From contig CAZXTL010000021.1 of assembly GCA_964643725.1 (NCBI GenBank), positions 1-36,827 on the forward strand: 36,827 nucleotides of DNA, in the 5' to 3' direction. This DNA comes from DYQY01 sp964643725. GTDB taxonomy: Bacteria; Margulisbacteria; Riflemargulisbacteria; GWF2-35-9; DYQY01. A program made the position numbers and the translations under genes. The notes under the pieces were generated by a model. It did no database searches and was not told where the DNA came from. It saw only the letters and a list, made by a program, of their open reading frames with translations. Below, in pieces: positions 16,479 through 24,403 of the stretch; the first letter of the stretch is position 1, and every line of letters begins with the position of its first letter.

Positions 16479-18461
16479 ATGTTTGCTGAGGTTATTTTTC
16501 CTCAACAAAAGATTATTAAAACTCTTACTTATCAGGTTCCTGAGTTATTAAAAACTAAGATTAGAATAGGCCAAGCAGTTGATGTTCCTTTAAGAAATTC
16601 TTTAAGGACAGGCTATGTTGTTAAACTTAAAAATATATCAGGTTCAAATGGTAATGATTATCAAATTAAAGATATAAGTGCAATCAAAGCTGAAGGTTCT
16701 TTTTTTGATGAAAAAACTTTAGAATTAATGGAATGGATGGCTTCTTATTATGTCCTTCCTCTTTATAAAATACTTCCTTCCGTTCTTCCAATTGGTTCAG
16801 GAACAACCAAGAAAATGGAGAAATACTTTGAATTACCTGAGATTCTAGAAAAAACAATAAATAAAGATACAGAGTTAAATACTACCCAAAAAAATATCTT
16901 TAATGACATCATAAATACAAAAAAGTTCTATCATTTGATTCATGGAGTAACGGGAAGTGGAAAAACACAAATTTATGCACATCTTCTAAAACACTATACT
17001 GCGAAAGGTCTTAGTTGCTTGCTATTGATACCTGAAATTGGACTTTCTTTTCAGTTGTTTAAGGAAATACAAGAAACTACTGATTCAAATGTTTTTTTGC
17101 TTCATTCAGGACTTTCAATTAAAGAGAGAAGAGAGACTTGGACTAAGATATTTCATACTTCCTCTGCGATTGTAATCGGCACCAGATCAGCCGTATTTGC
17201 ACCATTAAAGAATCTAGGTTGTATCATAATTGATGAAGAACAAGACCAGTCCTATAAGCAAGAGCAAACCCCTCGGTACAATGCCAAAGCAATTGCTTTC
17301 AAACGAGCGTTATTGCATGGAGCTAAGCTTATCCTTGGGTCAGCAACACCTTCTGTTAATACGATGTTTCAAGCAAAAGAGCATTATGCCGTACATAACC
17401 TTAATTCTAGGTACAACAAGGTTAAAATGCCTTTTATAAAGGTTATAGATTTAAAAGAATCTCTAGGTAAGAAAGTTACACTTTTATCTAAGGAACTTCA
17501 GACGGAGATGCAGAATACACTTCAACAAAAGGAACAAGTTTTAGTGCTTTATAATCAGAGAGGTGTTTCTAAGTTTCTTCGTTGTGAAGATTGCGGAGAG
17601 ATTATTCTATGTCCGAGTTGTAGTATTAGCTTAACTCTTCATCAAGACAAACAAATGAAGTGTCATTATTGTGGTCATAAAGAGCCTATACATATTGAAT
17701 GTAGTAAATGTGGTTCGAAAAATATTAAAAAAATTGGTAAAGGAATCCAAACTTTAGAAAAAGAGATTAAAAATATTTTTGGATATGCCAAAGTGAAAAG
17801 ATTAGATAGTGATATAAGTTCAGATAGTGGTTATTTAGAAGAGACATTAAGGGAAGTTAGAGAACAAAAGGTAGATATCTTAGTGGGCACTCAAATGATA
17901 GCGAAAGGACACCATTTTTCCAATGTGACTATGGTTGCTGTTGTTGATGCTGATACAAGTTTATTTATTCCTGATATTTACTCAAATGAACGAACTTTTG
18001 ATCTTCTTGTTCAAGTTATAGGAAGAGCAGGGCGAGAGAGCAAACAAGGCAAAGTATTTATTCAAACCTTTCATCCCGACCACTATGCGATTAAAACTGC
18101 AGTTTCTCAAAACTATTTTGAGTTTTATAGAACTGAGTTAGAGCAAAGAAAAAGTTTTAATCTCCCTCCTTTTTATCGGATTATAAGGTTGTATACTGAA
18201 AATACTTCAGAGCAAAAAGCAGAAGAGGATTTAAATATCATCCACGCTCAACTAAGTTCAATCAGTAAAGATATCGAGATCACAGAGCCTTTTCCAGCGA
18301 TGTTATATAAACTTAAGGACAGGTATCGTTGGAATATTATGCTTAAGTATCCAAATGATTTTAATTCAGCAGATTTAAAGAAAAAATTATTTCAAATAAA
18401 TTTTGATAGGAAGATTAATTCAAGAGTTTATGTGGATATAGATCCAATTTCATATATGTGA
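16479..18461 (+). CDS. priA: Primosomal replication restart helicase PriA
   Basis: PriA is a 3'-5' helicase that reloads the replisome at stalled forks. The 660-residue protein has an N-terminal 3'BD-like region, Walker A GVTGSGKT (156-163), motif II DEEQ (252-255), PRYNAKA, and the zinc-binding insertion with eight Cys (C369, 372, 378, 381, 395, 398, 408, 411). It then has GTQMIAKGHHF and QVIGRAGRE. The usual PriA motif II is DEEH; here the His is Gln. It is somewhat shorter than E. coli PriA (732). The start lies five bases after the omega-like gene with no strong Shine-Dalgarno, suggesting coupled translation. It ends seven bases from a convergent gene. Confidence 0.96.
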   Translation: MFAEVIFPQQKIIKTLTYQVPELLKTKIRIGQAVDVPLRNSLRTGYVVKLKNISGSNGNDYQIKDISAIKAEGSFFDEKTLELMEWMASYYVLPLYKILPSVLPIGSGTTKKMEKYFELPEILEKTINKDTELNTTQKNIFNDIINTKKFYHLIHGVTGSGKTQIYAHLLKHYTAKGLSCLLLIPEIGLSFQLFKEIQETTDSNVFLLHSGLSIKERRETWTKIFHTSSAIVIGTRSAVFAPLKNLGCIIIDEEQDQSYKQEQTPRYNAKAIAFKRALLHGAKLILGSATPSVNTMFQAKEHYAVHNLNSRYNKVKMPFIKVIDLKESLGKKVTLLSKELQTEMQNTLQQKEQVLVLYNQRGVSKFLRCEDCGEIILCPSCSISLTLHQDKQMKCHYCGHKEPIHIECSKCGSKNIKKIGKGIQTLEKEIKNIFGYAKVKRLDSDISSDSGYLEETLREVREQKVDILVGTQMIAKGHHFSNVTMVAVVDADTSLFIPDIYSNERTFDLLVQVIGRAGRESKQGKVFIQTFHPDHYAIKTAVSQNYFEFYRTELEQRKSFNLPPFYRIIRLYTENTSEQKAEEDLNIIHAQLSSISKDIEITEPFPAMLYKLKDRYRWNIMLKYPNDFNSADLKKKLFQINFDRKINSRVYVDIDPISYM

Positions 18462-18468
18462 TTTTTAA

Positions 18469-20451
18469 TTAATGGGCTTCGTAATAAGAAAATACTATTA
18501 CCTCTTGTCCACCTAAAGATTTTATAGTTCCAATGATACGTCGAGGTATGCCAATAACTTTTATTTCGTATTCCGTACCCTCTTTTTTTCTTTCTTTCAT
18601 GAATTTTATCCCATTAGTATCGATGGCTCCAACATAGCCATGTTTCATGGCACTAAGAAATTTTTTAGAATATATTTCTTCAACTTTCTCTAATATATTT
18701 TTTGAAAACATAAAATATTTCTTTACTCCTGTTTCGTTTGTTGCACTATATATTGTATTTCCTTGAAGTTCTGTCCAATCATTAATTCCAATAATATTTA
18801 TTGAATCACTATTAGTTTCAGGTTCTTGCATAACTTCTTCAACATTTTCTTCTGTGTATGGGTGTTCTATAATGTTTTTTAGTTTATGGATAATGTTATC
18901 AACTTTGTCTAATATTGTATCTAATTTCGTTGTATTTTTAGCTAATACTTCTTTTGATGAAGTTAACGTTGTTATATTTTGTTCCAACTCATGGATCATT
19001 GATGATATAACAATGTTTAGCCCAGATACTTGTTGTTGAAGTTCATTTTTTTCTTCAATAAGTTTTGTTGTTTCAGTTTGTGGTTTACTTAACTCTTTAA
19101 TTTCGTTTGCAGAGTCATCTACTAATTGTTGGAACCTTTCAAGAAAGGGTATTAATTGTTCATCGTATCTATTAACAGCTTGTGTATAGATGATTTGTGT
19201 GTAATGGTCTAATAGTTGAATGATCTGAGGGTAATAGTTTTTTACCATATCTAAAGTATGTTTTTTTGCTTCACTAGCTCTTTTAATAATATCCTCTGGT
19301 ATTTTTATTTTTTTCCTTTGTGCTTCTGCAATTGATTTTTCTAGCCTATCATCTTCTCGTTGTTCTTGAATTTTTTCTTTCTTTAAATTTTCAATTAAAT
19401 TAGTTAATAATAGATGAATGTTTACTCTTAAAAGCAAAGATGTTTCTATTGATATTCGACCTTTTAGTGCTAATACTATTTGTTCATAATCTTCAGTAGA
19501 GATTAACTTTTTGTTTTTAGCTTTATTTATTAAAGGTGAAACAGAATCTTTGGTAACTAAGGAATCATAGAATAATCCTAAAAAGCATTGAATATTAGTA
19601 GGCCAATCTTCTATTGGTCTCATTAAAGTCCATACATCAACAAAGAATTCTTCTTTATCATTAAACATCTTCTTTATGGCATCAGCTATTTCTTGTTTCG
19701 AAAACCCAGCAGTTGCAAAAGCAGAATTAGCATCTTCTTTTGTGAGCTCAATAACAGGATATCTTTCAATGTAGAGTAGAGCCATCCATGTAAAGTCTTT
19801 CTCTTCATCATTTATAAGTGAACTTATTAAATTCTCATTAATAGGTAAGTTTCCTATTCTTCTTATTAGTTCAGTAATCGCTTCTCTTGAGTATTGATAA
19901 AGGAAAGGAGCCTTTATTGTTAACGATGCGGTTCCTCTATAGAAGCCTTTAATTGTATCTGAAATTTCCTCTTGAGCACCTATGTAAGTATTCCTTATGT
20001 AGGCATTAATGTTTTTGTAATAAATTGTCATTTCAGACTCAACCCTTTTAAGAAGTGCTATTTTTGCCTTTAATTGGTCAATCCTATGTTGATTAGATGG
20101 TGTTTCAGATAGGGATCTTATAATTATTGCTAATCTTGCATTTGTTTCATTTAGTGCAGTTTTATAGTGCTCCAGTTTTTCCCTTTTAGAAATTATATCT
20201 GTTTCAAGTAAAGCAATTTTTGCTTCTTCTTGTTGTATAGAATCTAAGCTTTTAGAATAAATTGTAAGTATTTCTGATTTAGCAGTTTCTGCTTTTAATA
20301 AAATCTGATCTCTTATTTCTGGATTCTTTTTTAATAGTTCATTTACTTCTGCTTCAAGTGTAGTAAGCGATAGCTTAACAAGGAACTCATTTTCTTTATA
20401 GTCTTTAATTTCTAGGATTTCATATTTTAAAGCAATAATTTTATACTTCAT
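18469..20451 (-). CDS. Large coiled-coil protein of unknown function
   Basis: I do not recognise this 660-residue protein. It has no signal peptide or membrane segment and is probably cytosolic. Long charged helical regions at about 48-150, 355-400 and 445-540 look like coiled coils. Between them (160-340) lies a helical domain with aromatic patches such as EDWPTNIQCFLGLFYDS. The C-terminus (556-660) is different: a linker of Glu and Ser, then a compact alpha/beta region with NGIKFMKE, EYEIKVIG and PRRIIGTI. That cadence recalls RelE/HigB-type toxins, but this is weak. The gene lies alone on the minus strand, convergent with priA and divergent from the yqeG-like gene. No Shine-Dalgarno precedes its ATG; a TATATATAT run does. 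Confidence 0.75.
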   Translation of the reverse strand: MKYKIIALKYEILEIKDYKENEFLVKLSLTTLEAEVNELLKKNPEIRDQILLKAETAKSEILTIYSKSLDSIQQEEAKIALLETDIISKREKLEHYKTALNETNARLAIIIRSLSETPSNQHRIDQLKAKIALLKRVESEMTIYYKNINAYIRNTYIGAQEEISDTIKGFYRGTASLTIKAPFLYQYSREAITELIRRIGNLPINENLISSLINDEEKDFTWMALLYIERYPVIELTKEDANSAFATAGFSKQEIADAIKKMFNDKEEFFVDVWTLMRPIEDWPTNIQCFLGLFYDSLVTKDSVSPLINKAKNKKLISTEDYEQIVLALKGRISIETSLLLRVNIHLLLTNLIENLKKEKIQEQREDDRLEKSIAEAQRKKIKIPEDIIKRASEAKKHTLDMVKNYYPQIIQLLDHYTQIIYTQAVNRYDEQLIPFLERFQQLVDDSANEIKELSKPQTETTKLIEEKNELQQQVSGLNIVISSMIHELEQNITTLTSSKEVLAKNTTKLDTILDKVDNIIHKLKNIIEHPYTEENVEEVMQEPETNSDSINIIGINDWTELQGNTIYSATNETGVKKYFMFSKNILEKVEEIYSKKFLSAMKHGYVGAIDTNGIKFMKERKKEGTEYEIKVIGIPRRIIGTIKSLGGQEVIVFSYYEAH

Positions 20452-20540
20452 ATATATATATCGAAAAGCAGATAAAATAATTTCACATAATCATTGAATT
20501 AGTGTTGGTATTTGTTATAGGATAAATTTTTTTTAAAATA

Positions 20541-20549
20541 TGTTATGAT
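20541..20549 (+). promoter_or_regulatory. Extended -10 of the yqeG-like gene
   Basis: TG-T-TATGAT (20541-20549) ends eight bases before the ATG at 20558. No convincing -35 is seen, as is allowed for extended -10 promoters, and there is no Shine-Dalgarno. A leaderless message is likely. Confidence 0.5.
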
Positions 20550-20557
20550 TTCCAAAT

Positions 20558-21097
20558 ATGAAAATACAAAAAATTATAGATAATATTAAAGAGGTTGTTT
20601 CTTCTTATTTAATGCCTGATGAGCATAAAGAAAATTTATTAGGAATAGATTTTGATTTATTACAAAGCAAAGGCTATAAATGTGCTCTTATAGATATTGA
20701 TAATACCTTAGTTGAGAGAAAGTATTCTTTTCCTGAATGGAAAATGAAGAAATTAATAGATGACCTAAAAGTTAAGAAGTGGACGATTATTATCCTTTCT
20801 AATAATCGTCTTAAAACTAGAGCTATTAGGGTTGCAGATTTTTTAGAAGTTTCTTGCATTTATCGAGCAATTAAACCTTTCCCATGGGTATATAAGAAGA
20901 TATTTAAGGACTATAATTGTACGGCTAAGAATACACTGTGTATTGGGGATCAGCTTTTTATGGATATTTTAGGTGGAAACATCGTCGGTTGTAGAACTAT
21001 TTATGTTGATCCTTTAGGTCCAGAACAAAAGCTTTACCGCGCTATTTACATTTGGTTCGAACGGCTTATTTTAGGTGTTTTAGAGAAGTTCCTTTAA
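20558..21097 (+). CDS. YqeG-type HAD phosphatase (IIIA subfamily)
   Basis: This 179-residue HAD-superfamily protein has motif I DIDNTLV (D46, D48), motif II SNN (81-83), a motif III Lys (K106 in AIKPFPW) and motif IV GDQLFMDI (130-137). These match the YqeG/GEP4 group. Yeast GEP4 dephosphorylates phosphatidylglycerol phosphate; bacterial YqeG function is less settled, so substrate is not assigned. The stop overlaps the ruvA stop on the other strand by three bases, leaving no room for a conventional terminator between the two convergent genes. Confidence 0.88.
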   Translation: MKIQKIIDNIKEVVSSYLMPDEHKENLLGIDFDLLQSKGYKCALIDIDNTLVERKYSFPEWKMKKLIDDLKVKKWTIIILSNNRLKTRAIRVADFLEVSCIYRAIKPFPWVYKKIFKDYNCTAKNTLCIGDQLFMDILGGNIVGCRTIYVDPLGPEQKLYRAIYIWFERLILGVLEKFL

Positions 21098-21705
21098 TAA
21101 GAGGAAGCTCTAAGTGCCATTTTGATTAGGTCTTCCAGTCGCACATTGGAAATGTCATCATTTTTAATGTTCTGAAGCATCCTTTTGATTTCATTTGTGC
21201 GATAGCCTAGTGCAGTTAAGGCTGAAGTCAATTCTTCTTCTATTACAGGGTTTAGATGATTTATTTCCTTTTCTGAAATTGATATATCACCAACGCTGAA
21301 ATTTTTGATCTTATCTTTTAAGTCAATTACCATACGTTCAGCAGTCTTTTTGCCTATACCGGAAATTGATGTCAGCGTTACAATATCGCTTGTTAGCACA
21401 GCTTTACTTAGTTCTTCTGGTGAAAGGTCAGACAGAATTCCTAATGCGAGTTTAGGGCCAATTCCATTTAACTGTATAAGTATTTTAAAGAGCTCTTTAT
21501 TATTTTTTTGTGAAAATCCGTATAAGGTGTGGCTGTCTTCTCGAACTATTAGTTCAACATATAAAACGATTTCCTTGCCTATTATACCTAAGATGTTTCC
21601 AGCTTCCTTTTTGGTGATATTAACGAGGAATCCAACATTGTTTACATCTAACACACAATTAGAATCATTTACCTCTACAAGTTCACCTCTTAAAAAGTTA
21701 TACAT
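21094..21705 (-). CDS. ruvA: Holliday junction branch migration protein RuvA
   Basis: RuvA binds four-way junctions and loads the RuvB motor. The 203-residue protein has the N-terminal OB domain (MYNFLRGELVEV), paired helix-hairpin-helix motifs (LIQLNGIGPKLALGIL at about 77-92 and LTSISGIGKKTAERMV at about 112-127) and the small C-terminal RuvB-contacting domain (from about 155, LTSALTALGYRTNEI). It follows ruvC with an eight-base overlap. ruvB is not in this window. Confidence 0.97.
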   Translation of the reverse strand: MYNFLRGELVEVNDSNCVLDVNNVGFLVNITKKEAGNILGIIGKEIVLYVELIVREDSHTLYGFSQKNNKELFKILIQLNGIGPKLALGILSDLSPEELSKAVLTSDIVTLTSISGIGKKTAERMVIDLKDKIKNFSVGDISISEKEINHLNPVIEEELTSALTALGYRTNEIKRMLQNIKNDDISNVRLEDLIKMALRASSY

Positions 21706-22195
21706 GAGTAATCTCCAATCTTTTTATCTTACAAGAGTTATTATGACATATCGCAATTGCTAATGCATCAGCTGTGTCATCAGGTTTAGGGATTTCTACC
21801 AAATGAAGGAGGCTTTTAATCATTTGTTGGATTTGTTGTTTATCTGCTTTGCCATAACCAGTTACAGCTAATTTTACTTCAACTGGGGTGTACTCAAAAA
21901 CCTGCAAATTATGATTTAATGCTTCCTGGATAATTGCACCTCTTACTTGGGCTACATCAAGTGCTGTACTAGTATTTCTGGAAAAAAATAGTTTTTCAAT
22001 CGCTAGTTCTTCAGGTTTAAATTCAGCTAATAAAACTTTAAGTTCTTGATTAATTTGTGTCATTCTTGAATAAAAAGTCTCTTTAGAATCAGTTTTAATA
22101 CAGCCATATTTTACAGGCTTTAAACTATTCCCAACAACATCAATTATTCCATATCCTACGAGCGCGTATCCAGGGTCAATCCCTAATATCCTCAA
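21698..22195 (-). CDS. ruvC: Holliday junction endonuclease RuvC
   Basis: RuvC nicks Holliday junctions symmetrically. The 165-residue protein keeps all four metal-binding acids: D7 in LGIDPG, E67 in LAIEKLFF, and D140/D143 in PKPDDTADALA. The start is TTG at 22193-22195, overlapping the coaB stop (TTGA) with AAGGAG just upstream, and it gives the canonical MRILGIDPG N-terminus. Translation is probably coupled to coaB. It runs directly into ruvA. Confidence 0.96.
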   Translation of the reverse strand: MRILGIDPGYALVGYGIIDVVGNSLKPVKYGCIKTDSKETFYSRMTQINQELKVLLAEFKPEELAIEKLFFSRNTSTALDVAQVRGAIIQEALNHNLQVFEYTPVEVKLAVTGYGKADKQQIQQMIKSLLHLVEIPKPDDTADALAIAICHNNSCKIKRLEITHV

Positions 22196-22833
22196 CGTAA
22201 TTCTCCTTCAAAAATATCAGCAAGTGACTTAGCTAATTTTTTTTTGTTTTTAATTGGCAGGTATTGTTTCTTGCTTTTAATAAGAAAGAAACTATGTCCT
22301 TTCAAAAACGGAAGAGTGTTAGCAACAACTAGATTAGCTTTAGACTTCTTTTTACTTTTTAAAGCTATTTTGAATAGTTCTTTTTTTGTTTTATTGGATT
22401 CAAGTTTAAATTTAATTAGGAACGATTTTGGTGACCATTTTTTTATTTTATCAACAATTTTTTTTGTAGGGATAAGTTTTAGTATCAGTTTCCTTTTTGA
22501 GCTTACTTTGCCAGTATGGATTTTATCTAATTTAAAGTCTGAAACTGCTGCAGCGTGGACAATGGCTTTGTATATTCTTTTTTTTGTTTCTTTTTTAACG
22601 CATTTATAGAATTTCTCATAGGTAATTGCTCGGATAATTTTAAGGTTCTTATGTTTATACTTTTTTATACAGACACGACAATCTGCAAGAATTAGTGTTA
22701 CTTTAAATCCTCTTTCTGCGATTTCATTAGCTATTCTTAGCCCTGTTTCTCCCGAGAAAATATTTGTTATGACTCTAACATCGTCAACTGTACTCCAAGT
22801 ATTACCTGCTGTTACAAGTATCCTTGCTTTCAT
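22192..22833 (-). CDS. coaB: Divergent phosphopantothenoylcysteine synthetase (stand-alone CoaB)
   Basis: CoaB condenses phosphopantothenate with cysteine using a nucleoside triphosphate. Most bacteria fuse it to CoaC; here it is a separate 213-residue protein whose ATG overlaps the coaC stop (ATGA). Visible features are ILVTAGNT (5-12), VRVITNIFSGETG (19-31, replacing the usual VR-ISN-SSGKMG), AAAVSDF (104-110), and a KLILKLIPTKKIVDKI stretch matching the L-KTPDIL region. The protein is strikingly Lys-rich, especially after residue 60, and less conserved than its neighbours. The genetic context makes CoaB the best reading; activity is not certain. Confidence 0.82.
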   Translation of the reverse strand: MKARILVTAGNTWSTVDDVRVITNIFSGETGLRIANEIAERGFKVTLILADCRVCIKKYKHKNLKIIRAITYEKFYKCVKKETKKRIYKAIVHAAAVSDFKLDKIHTGKVSSKRKLILKLIPTKKIVDKIKKWSPKSFLIKFKLESNKTKKELFKIALKSKKKSKANLVVANTLPFLKGHSFFLIKSKKQYLPIKNKKKLAKSLADIFEGELR

Positions 22834-23378
22834 TCACCAATTACCTTTAATAAGGCTCTTATGATGTCTTCGTTAGTGGCCATTGCGCCAGTGCCAGTTT
22901 CACCACAAGCTAGTTCTCCTTCACGTGGAGGGACGATGGTAGCATTAGTGTAGAATTTATTAATAAGAGATAAATTATTTATTGTTACAGGTTTTTCCCA
23001 CATTCTTGTATTCATTGCAGGGCAGAGCAAAAGAGGGGTTTTGATTGGTAGTGAAAGTACAGAGGAAGTAAGTAAGTTGTCTGCAATCCCATGAGCAATT
23101 TTAGCAATAGTATTAGCGCTACAGGGAGCTATTAGATAAACATCACACCATAACGATAAAGAAATGTGCTCAATTTCAGGAGAAGCATAATCGACATTAT
23201 CAAGAAAGACAGTTTCACCGGAAATTGTTTTTAAGGTAAGTGGCGTAACAAAGTCTAGCCCTTTTTTAGTTACAATTGTTTTGACTTGATGACCAGCTTT
23301 TGTTAGCGCTCGAATAAGTTCAATTGTTTTATAGGCAGCAATGCCACCAGTTATGCCAATTAATATTTTTTTACTCAT
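22830..23378 (-). CDS. coaC: Phosphopantothenoylcysteine decarboxylase (stand-alone CoaC)
   Basis: This FMN-dependent flavoprotein decarboxylates phosphopantothenoylcysteine to phosphopantetheine. The 182-residue protein has IGITGGIAAYKTIELIR (flavin-binding N-terminus), the catalytic His in IEHISLSLW (H71), PAMNTRMW with the substrate Asn (N123), and GELACGETG with the catalytic Cys (C158). All matching positions of E. coli Dfp (H75, N125, C158) are present. It overlaps coaB by four bases, an unfused coaC-coaB pair. It probably heads the coaC-coaB-ruvC-ruvA unit. Confidence 0.94.
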   Translation of the reverse strand: MSKKILIGITGGIAAYKTIELIRALTKAGHQVKTIVTKKGLDFVTPLTLKTISGETVFLDNVDYASPEIEHISLSLWCDVYLIAPCSANTIAKIAHGIADNLLTSSVLSLPIKTPLLLCPAMNTRMWEKPVTINNLSLINKFYTNATIVPPREGELACGETGTGAMATNEDIIRALLKVIGE

Positions 23379-23421
23379 TTTGTAATTATACAGCTAAAAA
23401 CATTTTTGAACGAGTTATAGC

Positions 23422-24234
23422 TTAGAATGACATTCCTGCTAAAAAATATAATCCAAAGGTTGTAAAATTTACATTAACATCATCAGTAGTATGTTTACCT
23501 TCTGCTAAAAAAGATAAATATCTTATTCCTGATTCAAAAAATATGTTGTTGTAATATTTTCTTTCATAAACAGCTAAACCCACCTGGCTTTTAGGAATTA
23601 GATTAGTGAATGGTCCATCCGTAAAAACTAAAGTATTAGGAAAAAATGAATTTATCTCAATTCCAACATAGTTATTGGGGTTTTTATAATCAAAAGGATA
23701 TTCTAGTCTTGCATAAAGTAAGTTTCCAGCATAACTACCATAAGCAAAAGTTCTAGTTGTATGCAATATTCCACCAAAAGTATATCTAGATTCTCCAATA
23801 AAATAATCCGAATAATCTAAACCTAACGCAATTAAATAATTTAGATTATAAACACCTGATGATAAGTAGGTTAAGTTGGTAATAGCAGTTATTTGTGTTG
23901 CAAGGTCAACATTAGCATATACATTTAATTTGGAAGTATTAGTATTGTCTTTGTGTTGAATTTTATTGTTCTCTATTTGTGTTATTGATTTTATTCCATA
24001 GATTTCTTCATCATTAATTGTTTGTTTGTTTCTTTCTAATTCTGCAGGAGTAAAAAATCTTTTCTTAACTAATGAGTTAAGAACAATAGTTTCTTCTCCA
24101 TTAATAAATAATAGGGTGTAATTATTATTTACTTTAATTAGTTCGCCCTTAACGATTGAATTGTCTTTTAATATTAAGGTATAAGCGTTAAGAATTGTAA
24201 AATTAAATAATAATAGGAGTATAACTTTTTTCAT
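23422..24234 (-). CDS. Predicted small outer-membrane beta-barrel protein
   Basis: I do not recognise a family. The 270-residue protein has a signal peptide (MKKVILLLLFNFTILNAYT). A short domain at about 20-60 (ILKDNSIVKGELIKVNNNYTLLF and then INGEETIVLN) reads like an SH3-like strand pair. A polar linker (65-105) is followed by about 165 residues of alternating aromatic and polar residues with many Tyr, ending GLYFLAGMSF. A terminal Phe is the usual outer-membrane barrel signature. AAGGAG precedes the ATG. It is divergent from the cyclophilin and lies 43 bases upstream of coaC. Confidence 0.65.
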   Translation of the reverse strand: MKKVILLLLFNFTILNAYTLILKDNSIVKGELIKVNNNYTLLFINGEETIVLNSLVKKRFFTPAELERNKQTINDEEIYGIKSITQIENNKIQHKDNTNTSKLNVYANVDLATQITAITNLTYLSSGVYNLNYLIALGLDYSDYFIGESRYTFGGILHTTRTFAYGSYAGNLLYARLEYPFDYKNPNNYVGIEINSFFPNTLVFTDGPFTNLIPKSQVGLAVYERKYYNNIFFESGIRYLSFLAEGKHTTDDVNVNFTTFGLYFLAGMSF

Positions 24235-24293
24235 TCCTAATCTCCTTGGATTATTTTTGTAATTTAAATATACATACTATTATTAGTCAACAG

Positions 24294-24341
24294 GTCATCT
24301 CGAGCGTAGTCGAGAGATCCCACCATTACAGTCGGGATGAC
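24294..24341. repeat. Short palindromic repeat (GTCAT-hairpin-ATCCC type)
   Basis: GTCAT, then the near-hairpin ATCTCGA/TCGAGAGAT (24297-24318), then ATCCC, closing with GTCGGGATGAC. The border words match those in the MITE-like copies, but the stem sequence is different. It lies between the divergent outer-membrane protein and cyclophilin genes, 27 bases from the cyclophilin -35. Confidence 0.6.
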
Positions 24342-24367
24342 ATTTGATAAGACCGTCTAGTTATGGC

Positions 24368-24396
24368 TTATCAGAAACTAGTTCATAGTCTATAAT
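24368..24396 (+). promoter_or_regulatory. Cyclophilin-operon promoter, probably leaderless
   Basis: TTATCA (24368-24373), a 17-base spacer and a perfect TATAAT (24391-24396). Seven bases separate the -10 from the ATG at 24404 and there is no Shine-Dalgarno. Confidence 0.6.
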
Positions 24397-24403
24397 ACCT
24401 GTC

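Noticed and set aside
16080..16508. Minus-strand Ser-rich open frame of 142 codons
   Set aside because: It is the reverse of the GAA/GAT-rich acidic tail of the omega-like gene. Low complexity and no start signal mark it as a shadow.
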